Assembly (NCBI GenBank): GCA_020536535.1
Contig: JAHLWZ010001012.1
Coordinates: 1-29,164 of the forward strand
DNA length: 29,164 bases
Reading direction: 5' to 3'
From: Pelomyxa schiedti
Lineage: Eukaryota; Evosea; Pelobiontida; Pelomyxidae
Shown here: positions 9,744-19,132 of the stretch, one piece after another
How the letters are laid out: every line of letters starts with the position of its first letter
Position numbering within the stretch: position 1 is the first letter of the stretch
Translations under genes and position numbers: made by a program
The notes under the pieces: generated by a model
Told to the model about the DNA's origin: nothing
The model's input: the letters and a program-made list of their open reading frames with translations, nothing else
The model's database searches: none

Positions 9744-10611
9744 TTATGGTGTGCCCCTTATCTCTTCTCTTGAGAAGTCAGCTTCGTAAACCAGCAGAGC
9801 GGTGTAGGTCTGCCACTTGACTTGTGGGTCATTCAACACATCAGGAGAGGAAATTCCTGCTTTGTTATAGGCACAGTGAGTCACAAATGTGCGAACATCC
9901 CATCCTTGCTCAGTTGCAACCTGATGTGTGTTGTTTATGGAATTAGGAGGGAAAATAAAAACAAGGTAAATTAACCTGAGGCAGATAGGTACCGCTGTTG
10001 TACCCTTTTTTCACAATAATGCCGTGAACTCCAACCTTGACTTCATTGAGAGGGTCAGTTATTGACACAGGACTAGTCAGAACGGAAATGCATATATCAA
10101 TGTTGTTCCTGTGAGAGGATGTTTTCCTTAGAACTCATTGAGCCGCGTAACTTACCTGAATTCATCCAAACTTATACCGTGGAACCGGCTGTCATAAAGT
10201 GATGCCTTCGCTCTGGATATAACAACCTACGTAGTATATTAATCAGATAACAAAATGCGCCTAATGACCGAAAAATACTTTATAAAGAGGGTCATCGGGT
10301 GAGAAGCAACCAATGCAACCTCTCAACTTGCCATGATTCTTATATGTTACAAAACACCCTCCACATTGGCAATCCAAATGCAGGGCCTATTATAAGTTAC
10401 GGTACTGAATCCAAAATACATAAACACATATCACATATCAGCAAATTATTTCTAAGTATTATTATTGCAAAAACACCCAACGATGTGATGTGCATACTCG
10501 AGCTTCGGCGTCGAAAGACCCATAATCCCGGTTTTCCAAGGTGCACTCGGCCACCTGCCTCGCCATCTTCATGAGGAACCTCCTCTGCTCCGTATTTAAC
10601 TCCTCGACCAT
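9744..10611 (-). CDS. AMMECR1: AMMECR1 domain protein, 207 aa
   Basis: Five exons on the minus strand: 10611-10477, 10386-10279, 10226-10156, 10108-9976 and 9920-9744. Phases close exactly to TAA. ATG at 10611 is the first in frame after an in-frame stop. The family signature is clear: FVTYKNHGKLRGCIGCFSP (LRGCIG core), SLYDSRFHGISLDEF, EVKVGVHGIIV, GTYLPQVATEQGW, and a closing helix near YEADFSREE. The N-terminal helix EQRRFLMKMARQVAE matches the start of archaeal and eukaryotic members. AMMECR1 proteins are conserved through archaea and eukaryotes; the fold is known but the biochemical role is not settled. Length is close to single-domain members. The 3' flank (9616-9743) has no gene. Confidence 0.93.
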
Positions 10612-10758
10612 TTTGTAAACAATATCGCCCGGTGCGGTTATGGCTTTGTGCACCCCCGCGTTGGGTCCAGCCGAAGAAATTTAGAAAAGAAATTCTAGCC
10701 TACATCACATATTTTTTTCAATAGAGATTCCGTGTCACACACCCAAGTACTACTACAT

Positions 10759-10807
10759 ACAATAGCTTTGTGTGCAGGTGCATGTGGTACAGAGAGGTGG
10801 AGTGGTG
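10759..10807 (+). repeat. 49-base direct repeat, copy 1
   Basis: Begins ACAATAGCTTTGTGTGCAGG. Identical to 11123-11171 except one G/A change near the 3' end; the copies are 364 bases apart. Confidence 0.9.
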
Positions 10808-11122
10808 ATGATGTGAGGCTGTGCTCAAGCATGTGCCCTTGTGTTGCTTCCACACCACTTTATGCGAACCCACGAAAAAATAGAGATTTTTATTTTTATT
10901 TATCCCAATCATCCCCTCCTGTGCCTCCTCCTTACCTATCGCTCTGGTCGGTGCCTTGGTGGCTCTGTTGTCTCGAGCGTCTTCTCGACGTTTGAGGCCA
11001 ACTCGGGGTCGGCGGCTCAATACCCGGCGAACTCAATTTTTTTTTTTTCATTTCGAATTTTTAAGAGAGAAAAAAAAATATAAAACTCCTTGACCATGGG
11101 TGTGACGATGGATGGCAGGGAG

Positions 11123-11171
11123 ACAATAGCTTTGTGTGCAGGTGCATGTGGTACAGAGAAGTGGAGTGGTG
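11123..11171 (+). repeat. 49-base direct repeat, copy 2
   Basis: Second copy of the sequence at 10759-10807, one mismatch. The near identity points to a recent duplication or conversion. Confidence 0.9.
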
Positions 11172-11195
11172 GGGAAAAAAAAATTTTTATTGGTG

Positions 11196-12787
11196 CTAGA
11201 CGCCCGAGTTTGTTTTTGTTTGTGGGTCTGTTGTTGCTGTTGTAGGTGGTGTTGTAGAACAGGGGGCAGGAACTGTGGAATTGGTGCCTGTGATTGTGTG
11301 TTTCCAGGCTTCTAAACGGGGAAGGGCATCGGGTGTGAGGTCTAGCAAGGCTTCGGAGACTGCTTTTATTGCTTCGAATTCGTAATTGGCGGGCACGTCA
11401 TGGTGGAGATACTAAGTGACCAGTTGGAATGCCTTAGCATCCCAGCAATCCAGGAGCCTCAAGTTGCCCAATGGTTTGTTAAAAGTGGTATTCAAAGCAA
11501 TAAGATACTCCAGAGTTTCCTTTTGGTTCAATTAGGGGTATTAAAGAGGTGGGACGAGGAGATTACAATGTGTAATGCAGAGCAGTACAGTTCAATAGGG
11601 CAACAACCCCTTTCCGTAGCCACGGGAGTAAGGCAATCAGGAAACTCTGAAATAAGGCACTGCGCAATAAGTGCCACACGGCAACAACGATCAATTTCGG
11701 GGCTATACAGCTGGGCAGCTGTAATGCATGCACCAAGGGCACCTATTCCCTGGACAATGTTCAAGCAAGGGCGGCACTTAAGCTTTGTCATAACTGCATC
11801 CCAATCTGGTGGCGAATCTTGTGTAGTGTATTCCATTGGGATCGCTCCTGCTTCCTTGCCATCCTCTTTGATGTCGGTGAGAATCTCTTTGATAGAAAGA
11901 AGTCTTACCATCAGAAACAGCGAAAGAGCATGACCATTCCTTGAGTGAATGACCTGGAAGGAAAACGCAATCTGCAAGAATGTGGCGAATGTCACTAGTG
12001 TGGTAGAAAATGGGAGTTTTTCCTGGAATGTCCCAGGAGACTCCCCTACAGAAGCAGGGGGCTAATAGATTGCGCAGCACCCTCGGTGCTTCGTTGCTGA
12101 GCACCCAAGTCACTAAATGAGACCTGATTCTGCTGTTGATAGTTATCTGGCGGGCCTCATGTGGGTTAATAATGTTGCAAGACTTGAGACCGGCAAGGAA
12201 TAATCGACGAGATTCTGCCTCAAGTGTGGTTGCGTATTCACGAAGGACAGAAGAAGGTCTCTGTGAAGTTGAAAAACCAAATGCTGTGCCTACCACTGGT
12301 AATCATTTATTTGCTATCAAATTATTATTTACAGTATCTCTAGATCATAAAAAGGGAGTTGCGCCCTCCGTTCCAACCAAGATTTCACAAATTAAAAGAT
12401 GGCGGAATAACCGGAACGGGAAGGTGTCAACTGGGCTAACACCCATACCACAGTAGCTCCTCCAAATAGTACTGGTATTTCGTTGTATAAGGTAAATCTC
12501 ATTACTAATATTTTATCTAGATAATCCTAAACGACACTCTTAAATGTAGTAATTGTGGAGTATAACAAAATACCAGTTTTTCTCGAAACCTTGGGTGGAA
12601 TTTCAGCGACCTCATCACTGACACTACCACTACCAACAGCTCTCTTCGATCCTGCCAATTCTTCATTGTCTTTTGATTCAAATTTGACGGTTGAGGCTGA
12701 GGCTGAGGCTGAGTCTGAGTCAGACGCAATTGGTGCCAAATGCACAGCAGGTACAGGTGCATCAGATGTCGCTCGTAGGTTTGCCAT
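11196..12787 (-). CDS. unrecognised multi-exon gene, about 340-400 aa
   Basis: Exons on the minus strand: 12787-12538, 12471-12412, 12295-11909, 11865-11567, then 11519 onward. The first four junctions are GT-AG and phases agree through 332 codons. The N-terminus (ATG 12787) has an SDSDSASASAS run encoded by a GAGGCT-type microsatellite. The middle part includes LFGGATVVWVLAQLTPS, ARQITINSRIRSHLVTWVL, DIPGKTPIFYHTS and QGIGALGACITAAQLY. It is Cys-rich near the end (PCFCRG, DRCCR, ERGCCP). No family recognised. The 3' end is unresolved: exon 5 either stops at T-A-G 11414-11412, or splices into the open frame 11396-11196 (SEALLDLTPDALPRLEAW...), which reads like real coding. An extra 42-base in-frame intron within exon 3 is also possible. 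Confidence 0.6.
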
Positions 12788-13048
12788 TATTTGCCTGTGA
12801 GAATGGACCGTTGATTAGTTCGCGGAAGGTCTTCTGATTTGGATCTCTGGGAAACATACTCAGAGTGTGACTCAGCCTATTACTACACCAACCACCAACA
12901 TCACAAAGGAGTAAAGTAAAACCCTTAACCTTGTTCCCCTTTCTATTCTTGTGTTTACATTGATGGGCGACAAGGGTAGTATTCCCACACGGCTGACGCC
13001 CCAGGACGTAATTTCCGTCACCCAGGCTTGCGATTCTCGGAGATCATT
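12788..13048. other. short intergenic region upstream of the minus-strand gene
   Basis: Likely holds the promoter of the gene ending at 12787 on the minus strand. No clear motif or coding sequence is seen. Confidence 0.3.
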
Positions 13049-13284
13049 GGGGTGCCCTGGGTTCTTTAGAAAACTGTCCATCAGACCACACATGTCACAG
13101 ATCAAAGTGATAGTAATGCCTGTTCGGCAGACCAGCCAGGGGAATGTTCTGACAGAAAAAGAAGTGTCTCACTTGTCAATCCTCTTACATTCCCCTGGCT
13201 GGTCTGCCGAACAGGCATTACTATCACTTTGATCTGTGACATGTGCGGTCTGATCGAGAGTTTTCTCAGGAACACTGGGCACCC
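13049..13284. repeat. large fold-back: 98-base inverted repeat with 39-base loop
   Basis: Arms 13049-13147 and 13187-13284 are reverse complements. The inner 59 bases (13089-13147 with 13187-13245) match perfectly; the outer 40 bases have about seven mismatches. The loop is 13148-13186. Because both arms carry the same sequence, the same short frame (ending ...MPVRQTSQGNV) appears on both strands, so neither is evidence of a gene. It could be a fold-back element, the relic of an inverted duplication, or the template of a long hairpin RNA. Confidence 0.93.
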
Positions 13285-13404
13285 CAAAAGATAGGAGATG
13301 GAAAAAAAAAGAAAGAAAAAAGAAGTGAAGTAAACAGATAAAAATTGTTTTTTTGGTTGCCCTGCAAGTATTTATTAATACACTTTATTCCCATCGAGAA
13401 AGGT

Positions 13405-13566
13405 TTATCCTCCGCCTGCTTCCTCTTTTGCGTTCGAAAAAAAGATATTAATAAAACGACCTTCGTTGAAATCAAACCCATTATCTTGAGACTCCAGCCA
13501 TTTCTTGACACAGGCAAATCGTGTCTTGTGCTCCTTTCCTGATTTGTTACCTTGCCCAGAGTTCAT
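13405..13566 (-). CDS. possible small protein, 41 aa
   Basis: Two exons on the minus strand: 13566-13461 and 13424-13405, with a 35-base intron GTCGTT...GCAAAAG. The frame runs from ATG to TAA and an AATAAA signal lies 16 bases after the stop (13389-13384, minus). The protein starts MNSGQGNKSGKEHKTRFACV and continues with a KWLESQDNGFDF stretch and an acidic, Gly-ending tail. No family recognised. The intron is at the lower size limit for this window. A longer unspliced reading exists but looks less like protein. Confidence 0.35.
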   Translation of the reverse strand: MNSGQGNKSGKEHKTRFACVKKWLESQDNGFDFNEGRFINIFFSNAKEEAGGG

Positions 13567-13941
13567 GTTGCTCAGACTGGAGTGATGGTGGCACAGAATT
13601 CAACATTAGGAAAAAAAAACGAAAAGAGTATGGGCATTGTCCTTGGCTTCATCGATGAGAATACTCAAGATAAACTGGAATGCCTGTTGCTAAGCGCGGT
13701 AATCATCCTGCCGATAATACTGAAGAGGAATAGAAACTGCGCGGAATTAGCACCCCATTGGTGCTCCAGTTGTTGCAAAGGCATTGACTAAATTGACGGC
13801 ATCAGCCTGTAATCGCTCAGGGCAAAAATAATCGGTTCTGGAGTCTCACGTGCTGCACTAAATTCAGCCATCTGGCCTTTACAGCTGAACTATTGAGCTG
13901 AATACCAACAATTTACATAATTTCATAAGAAGCACGAGTAG
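13567..13941. other. stretch without recognised gene
   Basis: 375 bases with no convincing frame or RNA. A plus-strand open frame (13552-13791) starts without ATG context and crosses an A-run; I do not accept it as a gene. Confidence 0.3.
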
Positions 13942-14690
13942 CTAATCTGAGTGAGCAGAGAATAGATTGGGTTTATTGATTGAGAAAACAAGAAACAAAC
14001 CAAAATCGATTCTAGAATCTGCCGGTGATTTCTTCACACTAAAGTGCTTCCTCTTACTCTCAGCTCTTGATGTTTTAGAAACTTCGTAAGAATAACGGGA
14101 CCATACAAGCCAGTCATAAAACACATCAGGAATTAGATAGATGAAGTCGTCCCCTTGTTTATCTGGTGCGCGTGATTCCAATATTGGATTACAGTGCAGT
14201 GAAAACCTTCGTTTAGGATATAGATGCTCTTTCTTCTAAATTCCCTGACTTCAAGATAAAATCGGTATTATTATATTGGATGAAGTAAATTGCTAAGGTC
14301 GGTGCAGGAGATGAACTTTTCACCATGCCAATTCTTGTTCTCACCGGAGATACTATCTTCAGTTTTAGAAAACAGCCAAGACATAAAGAAAACGAGATAC
14401 AGTAGGACAAGGAGATAAAGAGTGAAGCAAACCTCTGTGTGATGTCAGTATCGTTCGACAAAGGTGGCAGAGGCCGAGCCGGCGACGCATACCACAGGTT
14501 TCTCACCTCGTTCCCGCTCCTTTTCGCCGGAGTCGCCGCTGTTTCGATCCCTTCGCCGTCTCTGCCCCTCTCACAACGTGACACAGACCCTCCACCACTC
14601 TCGCCGTGCTTCTTCCTGTTCCTGTCCTTATTCTTATTCTTGTTCCTGCGTGTGTTACCGCCCTCAGCCCTTGATGCCAGCCTTCTTTGA
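13942..14690 (-). CDS. uncertain spliced reading frame, possible membrane protein
   Basis: On the minus strand a frame rich in Arg/Gly/Glu (about 14690-14505) can splice at AACGAG/GTGAGA. It then meets an exon encoding the hydrophobic segment FASLFISLSYCISFSLCLGCF and, via CTCCG/GTGAGA...GAATTTAG, an exon starting KKEHLYPKRRFSLHCNPI and containing DDFIYLIPDVFYDWLVWSRY. Phases agree. No initiating ATG was found in frame upstream. A competing ATG (at about 14378) opens a different frame (MSWLFSKTEDSISGENKNWH). The frame could be a separate gene or 3' sequence of the KCTD gene transcript. Plus-strand frames over the same DNA are low complexity and less likely. Confidence 0.3.
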
Positions 14691-14765
14691 ACCTGCTGTT
14701 TCCAGACCTTGGTGGAAAAGCGAAATGAGACTGTCCAATTTAGTTATTCGTAAAAACCATGCACA

Positions 14766-16239
14766 TCACGACAACTTTTTTGGGTGGGCAGTTGGGTGGA
14801 CGGTGGCATACACCTCAATTCCAGAGAGGCAAAGTACCATCAGCCCTCGTGCATTGGGGCCAATGTTTACAACTCGGAGGTACTGGAACATCAGAGGTTT
14901 CTCCTTTGTTTTAGCAGGATCAGTGCCTGCCATTGGCGCAATTGGCCAAGTGTGCGTTTCCCCAAAGTGAGATAGTGCAGTGCAATCAACTTGCTGGTCA
15001 AGAATCATCCAAGCCCTCCCTAAGAATTTGTTTAAAAAATTGGGTTGTGAAAAGGGATAGTCATGCCATCTGTGCTTGCTTGTAATTGCCAGTTCCGTGG
15101 GTGGGATCCATCCCCATTTGGGCCATATGCCCGGATAGTGTAGTGAGTTGGGTAACAGAAACAATGTTCTTTAAAATCCACCTGCCAGTATGTTAGGCAT
15201 AAACTTGAACTCTAGTGTCGTACCATAAACCACTCTCCAGGAGTGCGACTGTTATTTTGAGTATGGAGGTGAGCAGGAGTACGGCCCACGAAATTTGGAA
15301 CCAATCCACAGCAATCTGCCCCATCACCAGAGGAACGAGTTACTTCAACCTCACCCAGTCCATGAGGATTGTGCCAGGTCCCGGTCTTGCCCTTGGTCCC
15401 AATCCAGTACAGTAGTCCTAAGAACTCAGAAATGCAAAATAATAACCTGCAAGCGCACACCATTTTCATCAAAGTCTGAAGTGTACCGTAGCTCTGTCCC
15501 TGTGGAGCCTATCATAGATAGGCGCCCCAAGTCAGGCAAGCAATAGAAATCAGCTTCCTCTAAAATTTTTGCCCTGATAGCAGGGTCCTCAGGCAGTGCG
15601 ATTTTCTTGTTTCTCAAATACTCCAAAATGAAGCAGAACAAGTCCCCATCTCTGTCAATAAAGTAAGAGCCATCATCCCTCCTACATGGTGCAAATCGTC
15701 CTATAGACCAATAAGTAAACAAACGTAAGTGATTTAGAATTTAGAACAACACTAATCATTACAAAAACCCATGCACAACTCACAAGTACCTCATCCCACA
15801 ATCCGATACCAGAGGGAAACCGCCGCCACATCAACACACACAACGACGCCACAACAACCAACCAACCAACCAAGAACACACCCGAGAACATCGTGGCCAG
15901 CATCGTATTAGGCACGCTAAGCAAAGTCGACTTGCACGTCACGTGCCTCCTGCCCCCCACGTCCAGAGTGACCACCTCCTCGCCGTCCACCGCGGCCCTC
16001 CCTGCGCACCGCTCCGCCGCCGCCCGCTTCTCGTCCAGCCTGCGGTGCTCCCTCTCCAGCGCCGCCTGCAGCCGCGCGAACAGCGCCCCGCAGTCCTCGC
16101 CGCCCTCCCCGGTGCCTCCCTCGTGGCTGATGTCCGCCGCGGACGTGGAGGTGGACGTGGAGGCGGTTGCCGGGTGGGATTTCCATAATGCGGCGATGCC
16201 GCTTGTTGTCGATGATGAGGCGTTGGTGCTTGACGACAT
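14766..16239 (-). CDS. KCTD-type BTB (T1) protein with C-terminal F5/8C-like domain, 386 aa
   Basis: Five exons on the minus strand: 16239-15882, 15700-15461, 15417-15224, 15181-15067 and 15019-14766. Phases close to TGA. Ser/Thr-rich head; a helix LFARLQAALEREHRRLDEKR (likely coiled coil). Then comes the potassium-channel tetramerisation-type BTB fold: VVTLDVGGRRHVTCKSTLLS, NTMLATMFSGRFAPC, GSYFIDRDGDLFCFILEYLR and EEADFYCLPDLGRL. This fold makes oligomers and, in KCTD proteins, often recruits cullin-3. After FDENG-LLYWIGTKG the C-terminal half has CYPTHYTIRAYG, SHPRNWQLQASTDG, a Trp strand RAWMILDQQ, YLRVVNIGPNARG and LCLSGIEVYATV. These are the hallmarks of the F5/8C-like (discoidin-like) domain found in HECTD1/BTB proteins. 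The fourth intron (15066-15020) begins GC instead of GT. It lies 168 bases from the PARP gene, which ends just upstream on the same strand. Confidence 0.9.
15020..15066 (-). other. non-canonical GC-AG intron in the KCTD gene
   Basis: Exon 4 ends ...ACAGATG and the next bases are GCATGA; the intron ends TTCTTAG before GGAGGGCTTGG. No GT lies nearby, the unspliced frame hits TAA, and only this junction restores the conserved domain (STDG/RAWMIL). Length is 47 bases, typical here. Confidence 0.75.
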
Positions 16240-16406
16240 GCTGTGTCGGTTGGCCTTTTGGTGTTTTTTTTTAAAAGCGTCGGTTTGGGACTTTTTATAA
16301 AATGGTTCTGGTAACGGAATCGTCAAATGACGTTAGGAGAGATCTCTTGCAAGAGCAACAACAGATCGTCTCATTGACCAGGAGGTCCCGGTGATGAGGG
16401 CCTTCA

Positions 16407-18801
16407 TCATTCCTGTGAGTGCATGACGTACAGGGGCAGGACTTGCTCTGCTTTGAAGAATACCCACTCCTCCCCGTCGGGACTTTCGTGTGTGTCGTAT
16501 CCGGGCTTGCAGGGTTCCCCAACACAAAGATCTTTGAGCTTGCACACGCGGCCTCGTAATACTGCGCATACAAAAACGCAACTGCAATATGTGATGTCAT
16601 TGTGTAAGTATTAATTGTGCATTGGCAGTTGTTTTTTTTGTTTTTCGTGTGGTGAGAACGACGTATTTTTTTTTTTTGGTTTCTGAGAGGTTTTTGGGAG
16701 TGCAATGCTGTTAGGTTTTAATAGTACCTGCCATAGCCTGCTGCAAGCCCCGCATCTGGAGAGAGGTATATTCCTTTTCCATACCACCCGGTATCCGTAG
16801 CGTGCTTAACTCCCGATGATTTTCCAGGTACAAGCAACCCCTTTTGTATGATTCCGGTCTGCCGGCTGCCTGATGTCCCGTGGTATGCCATTTCCAGGCC
16901 CTGGGAGCCGCTTCCGTACATACGTTCCAAGCGGGCGTACTCGTCCGAAAAGCGCGACTTTAGACTGTCGTTGGGGAGGGGCCACACCAAGAGATTCGGC
17001 ACGATATCGGAAAGCTTGGAGAGAGCTTTGTGAACCATGGAGAACGTTACAGGGGTTCCACTTTGCGGAAAGTTCGGTATCTGATACCTAGGTTCAAGTT
17101 AGGTTCGCTAATGACTACAAAAAGGTGTACCCAAGGAGTAAACCTGATTTAATTGAAAGTGGGTCTGTTCCAATAGGTGGTGGAGGGGCAGAACCACCAC
17201 CTGGAACTAGTGTATATCCCAAGTTATTATCCTTGTCATCCTCATCTTGCTCATCTTGATAGTGAATCTTCCTATACGCTTTGGGCATAGTATTGGAGCA
17301 CTTCCCGGTAACACTATTCCTGTAGTATATTAAGCCATTTCTAGTCTTTACTTCGGTCCATGAAGAATCAATTTCATCTTTGGAACCTTCTTCATGAATA
17401 TTTCGGCTGCCAAGCCCATCACCACTCCCCCAGGCATTTACAATAAAACCCAGAGAGACTTTTGGGGTTGTAGAAGGGCGTCTCATCATGTTGCTATCGT
17501 AGGGGCTAGTGGATGATGTATCCCCACCATATTTCTTCTGCAGTTCCCGTGCTATTTGCTCGTCTTTGCTTGTATCATTTGATACTGGTTTTGGTTTTCT
17601 GTACCCAGGTTTATTAATTTCTTCCTGCAGGATTCTTGCCATAGCTTCGTCATCCAATACTTGATTGCCTTGGATCCTTGGTTGCACAGGGGCTTTCTTT
17701 CTATATTTGGGATGCTTGGCACTGTCATCTTCTTGAAGCACTCTGGCAAGTACTTCGTCGTTCTGAATTTGCTCTCTTATTTCCGAGCTCTTTGTTCTCA
17801 CAGTCAATAGTGGTGGTGGGGCTGGACTACTACTAGAAGATGTTGTACAAGAAGTGGTGCTAGAAACTGCTGTTGATACTACAGTGGATGTGGTGGGTGC
17901 AACGGGTGAAGTACTTTTGGCAGACGAAGTTTTACCTCCAGTTCTTCTACTATTGTCTTCTTCTTCCTGGAGTAACCTTGCCAGAGCTTCATCATCAGTT
18001 AAACTGGGGATAGCTTTTGTGGCACTTGGCACAGACGCAGGTTTTGGAACCGATGTAGGCTTTGGGACAGAAGTAGGTTTGGGAGCTGCCGAATCATGTG
18101 TCAGTCTTCTTGCCAATTCTTCATCCTGCTTCTCCTGGGCTTCCATCACCGCCAACCTGTTTGAGCTTCAGAAAACTTTGGCCTACAGTACCAACACAAA
18201 GCAACCTAGCCAGTTCCTCCTCGTAGAGGGCCTTTGCCAGAGCAGCATCAGAGGCCACGATGCGAACCATCTCATCCTGCAGTGAGCTTCCAGGTTTTCC
18301 ACTCTCGACGGTCTCGCGGAGATTGAACCCAAACAGCTCATCATACACCCCGTCGACATCCCAGAACGCGCTGCTCTGCCTGCTGCTCGTCAGGTCGAAA
18401 GCGGCCAGGGCCCCCAAGCCCACAGGACCCAACGCCGACGCTGCCGCCGCCGCCGATGACGAAGCGGTGGTAGTGCTAGTAGTAGGGGACGTCGCAGGCT
18501 TACTTGTGCCGTCCCCGCTGGGTTTTGTCCCCTTCCCCTCCTGGTCCCGCTCACCACCCTGTGGTTCGGTCCTCGCGCCCGAGGCTCCGGTCGCGGGGCC
18601 GGTTGGGGCGGCTGGGACTGCTGCCGCCGTGGAAGGGGGCGCCTGGGGCTTTGTGACTCCCACCCTGCTCCTCTTGGGGCAGGGTGGCCTGGCTTCATCC
18701 TCGACGTGGTGCTTCTGCTGCGACGACGCTGCTGCAGTTGCACCCACGTCATCGATTCTCTTTAGCCTGGCAGGTGGCTCCTCTCCTTCGTCAGTTGACA
18801 T
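16407..18801 (-). CDS. PARP-type ADP-ribosyltransferase with WW-like domain and ubiquitin-motif repeats, 718 aa
   Basis: Four exons on the minus strand: 18801-18206, 18156-17131, 17087-16728 and 16581-16407. All phases close to TGA. Residues 1-150 are low complexity (Ala/Thr/Pro/Gly). Then come at least six acidic helices of the form D-E-x-L-A-x-x-L-Q-x-E: DAALAKALYEEELA, QDEELARRL, DDEALARLLQEEE, NDEVLARVLQEDD, DDEAMARILQEE and KDEQIARELQ. They resemble MIU/UIM ubiquitin-binding motifs (inference). A WW-like domain follows (SSWTEVKTRNGLIYYRNSVTG), with Asn where the second Trp belongs. Exons 3-4 encode the catalytic fold: AYHGTSGSRQTGIIQKGLL (His), GWYGKGIYLSP (Tyr) and GEEWVFFKAEQVLPLYVM, whose Glu before Trp fits the third H-Y-E residue. 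It transfers ADP-ribose from NAD+; targets unknown. Confidence 0.9.
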
Positions 18802-19132
18802 TCCCCTGCTTTCAGTCAAACCAACGACTCGTCGAATCACTAGATGTTTTTTTTTCCTTGTCTTTTTCCCCCCAATCTCTGGCCCCATCACAGAAAAAAT
18901 GCAAAAGAATTCATCAAACGGCCCCTCAATCGAAAAGAAACCACAGAACAAACAAAAAAAAAAAAACAAACGCCGTACCGGTGTTGCGTACGTGAGGGCG
19001 GTGAGATCTTGTCAGTGTGCCCTTGTTGTTATCATTTCCAAGCAAACCTTGGTAACAACGACAGTGGGTGTGAGATCTCTGGAGTGTGGCCGCGACTTGC
19101 GTATTTGAGTTGCAGTAGTTGGGGAGAGGGAA
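18802..19132. promoter_or_regulatory. shared divergent promoter region
   Basis: 331 bases between the divergently transcribed PARP (-) and four-helix membrane protein (+) genes. It contains an 8-T run (18848-18855) and a 12-A run near 18955. No clear TATA box or operator is recognised; the call is by position. Confidence 0.35.

Larger units (their letters stand above)
10612..11195. other. intergenic stretch with a direct repeat and homopolymer runs
   Basis: No gene recognised. Two copies of a 49-base sequence lie at 10759-10807 and 11123-11171, with runs of 12 T near 11037-11048 and 8-9 A near 11072 and 11176. A loosely tRNA-like segment at about 10948-11031 is listed among the rejected items. 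Confidence 0.5.

Noticed and set aside
10948-11031. tRNA-like segment followed by a T12 run
   Set aside because: The B-box-like GGCTCAATACC is close to consensus, but no proper A box is present and acceptor and T stems do not pair; not called as a tRNA.
11400-11933. 177-codon plus frame
   Set aside because: Antisense of exons 4-5 of the minus-strand gene, whose splice phases agree.
12690-12722. GAGGCT-type microsatellite
   Set aside because: Explained as the SDSDSASASAS-coding run in exon 1 of the minus-strand gene; not a separate element.
12951-13232. 93-codon plus frame and its 61-codon minus twin
   Set aside because: The same sequence on both strands comes from the inverted repeat, not from a gene.
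13650-13700. short similarity to the minus-strand gene near 11400-11450
   Set aside because: Only about 20 bases around AGGCATTCCA match; too little to claim a duplicated gene.
14439-14970. plus-strand frames opposite the end of the KCTD gene
   Set aside because: Leu/Phe/Pro low complexity; the minus strand carries the conserved F5/8C-like exon over part of it.
18260-19108. 282-codon plus frame opposite PARP exon 1
   Set aside because: Low-complexity shadow of a GC-rich exon; it runs through the divergent promoter and homopolymer tracts.
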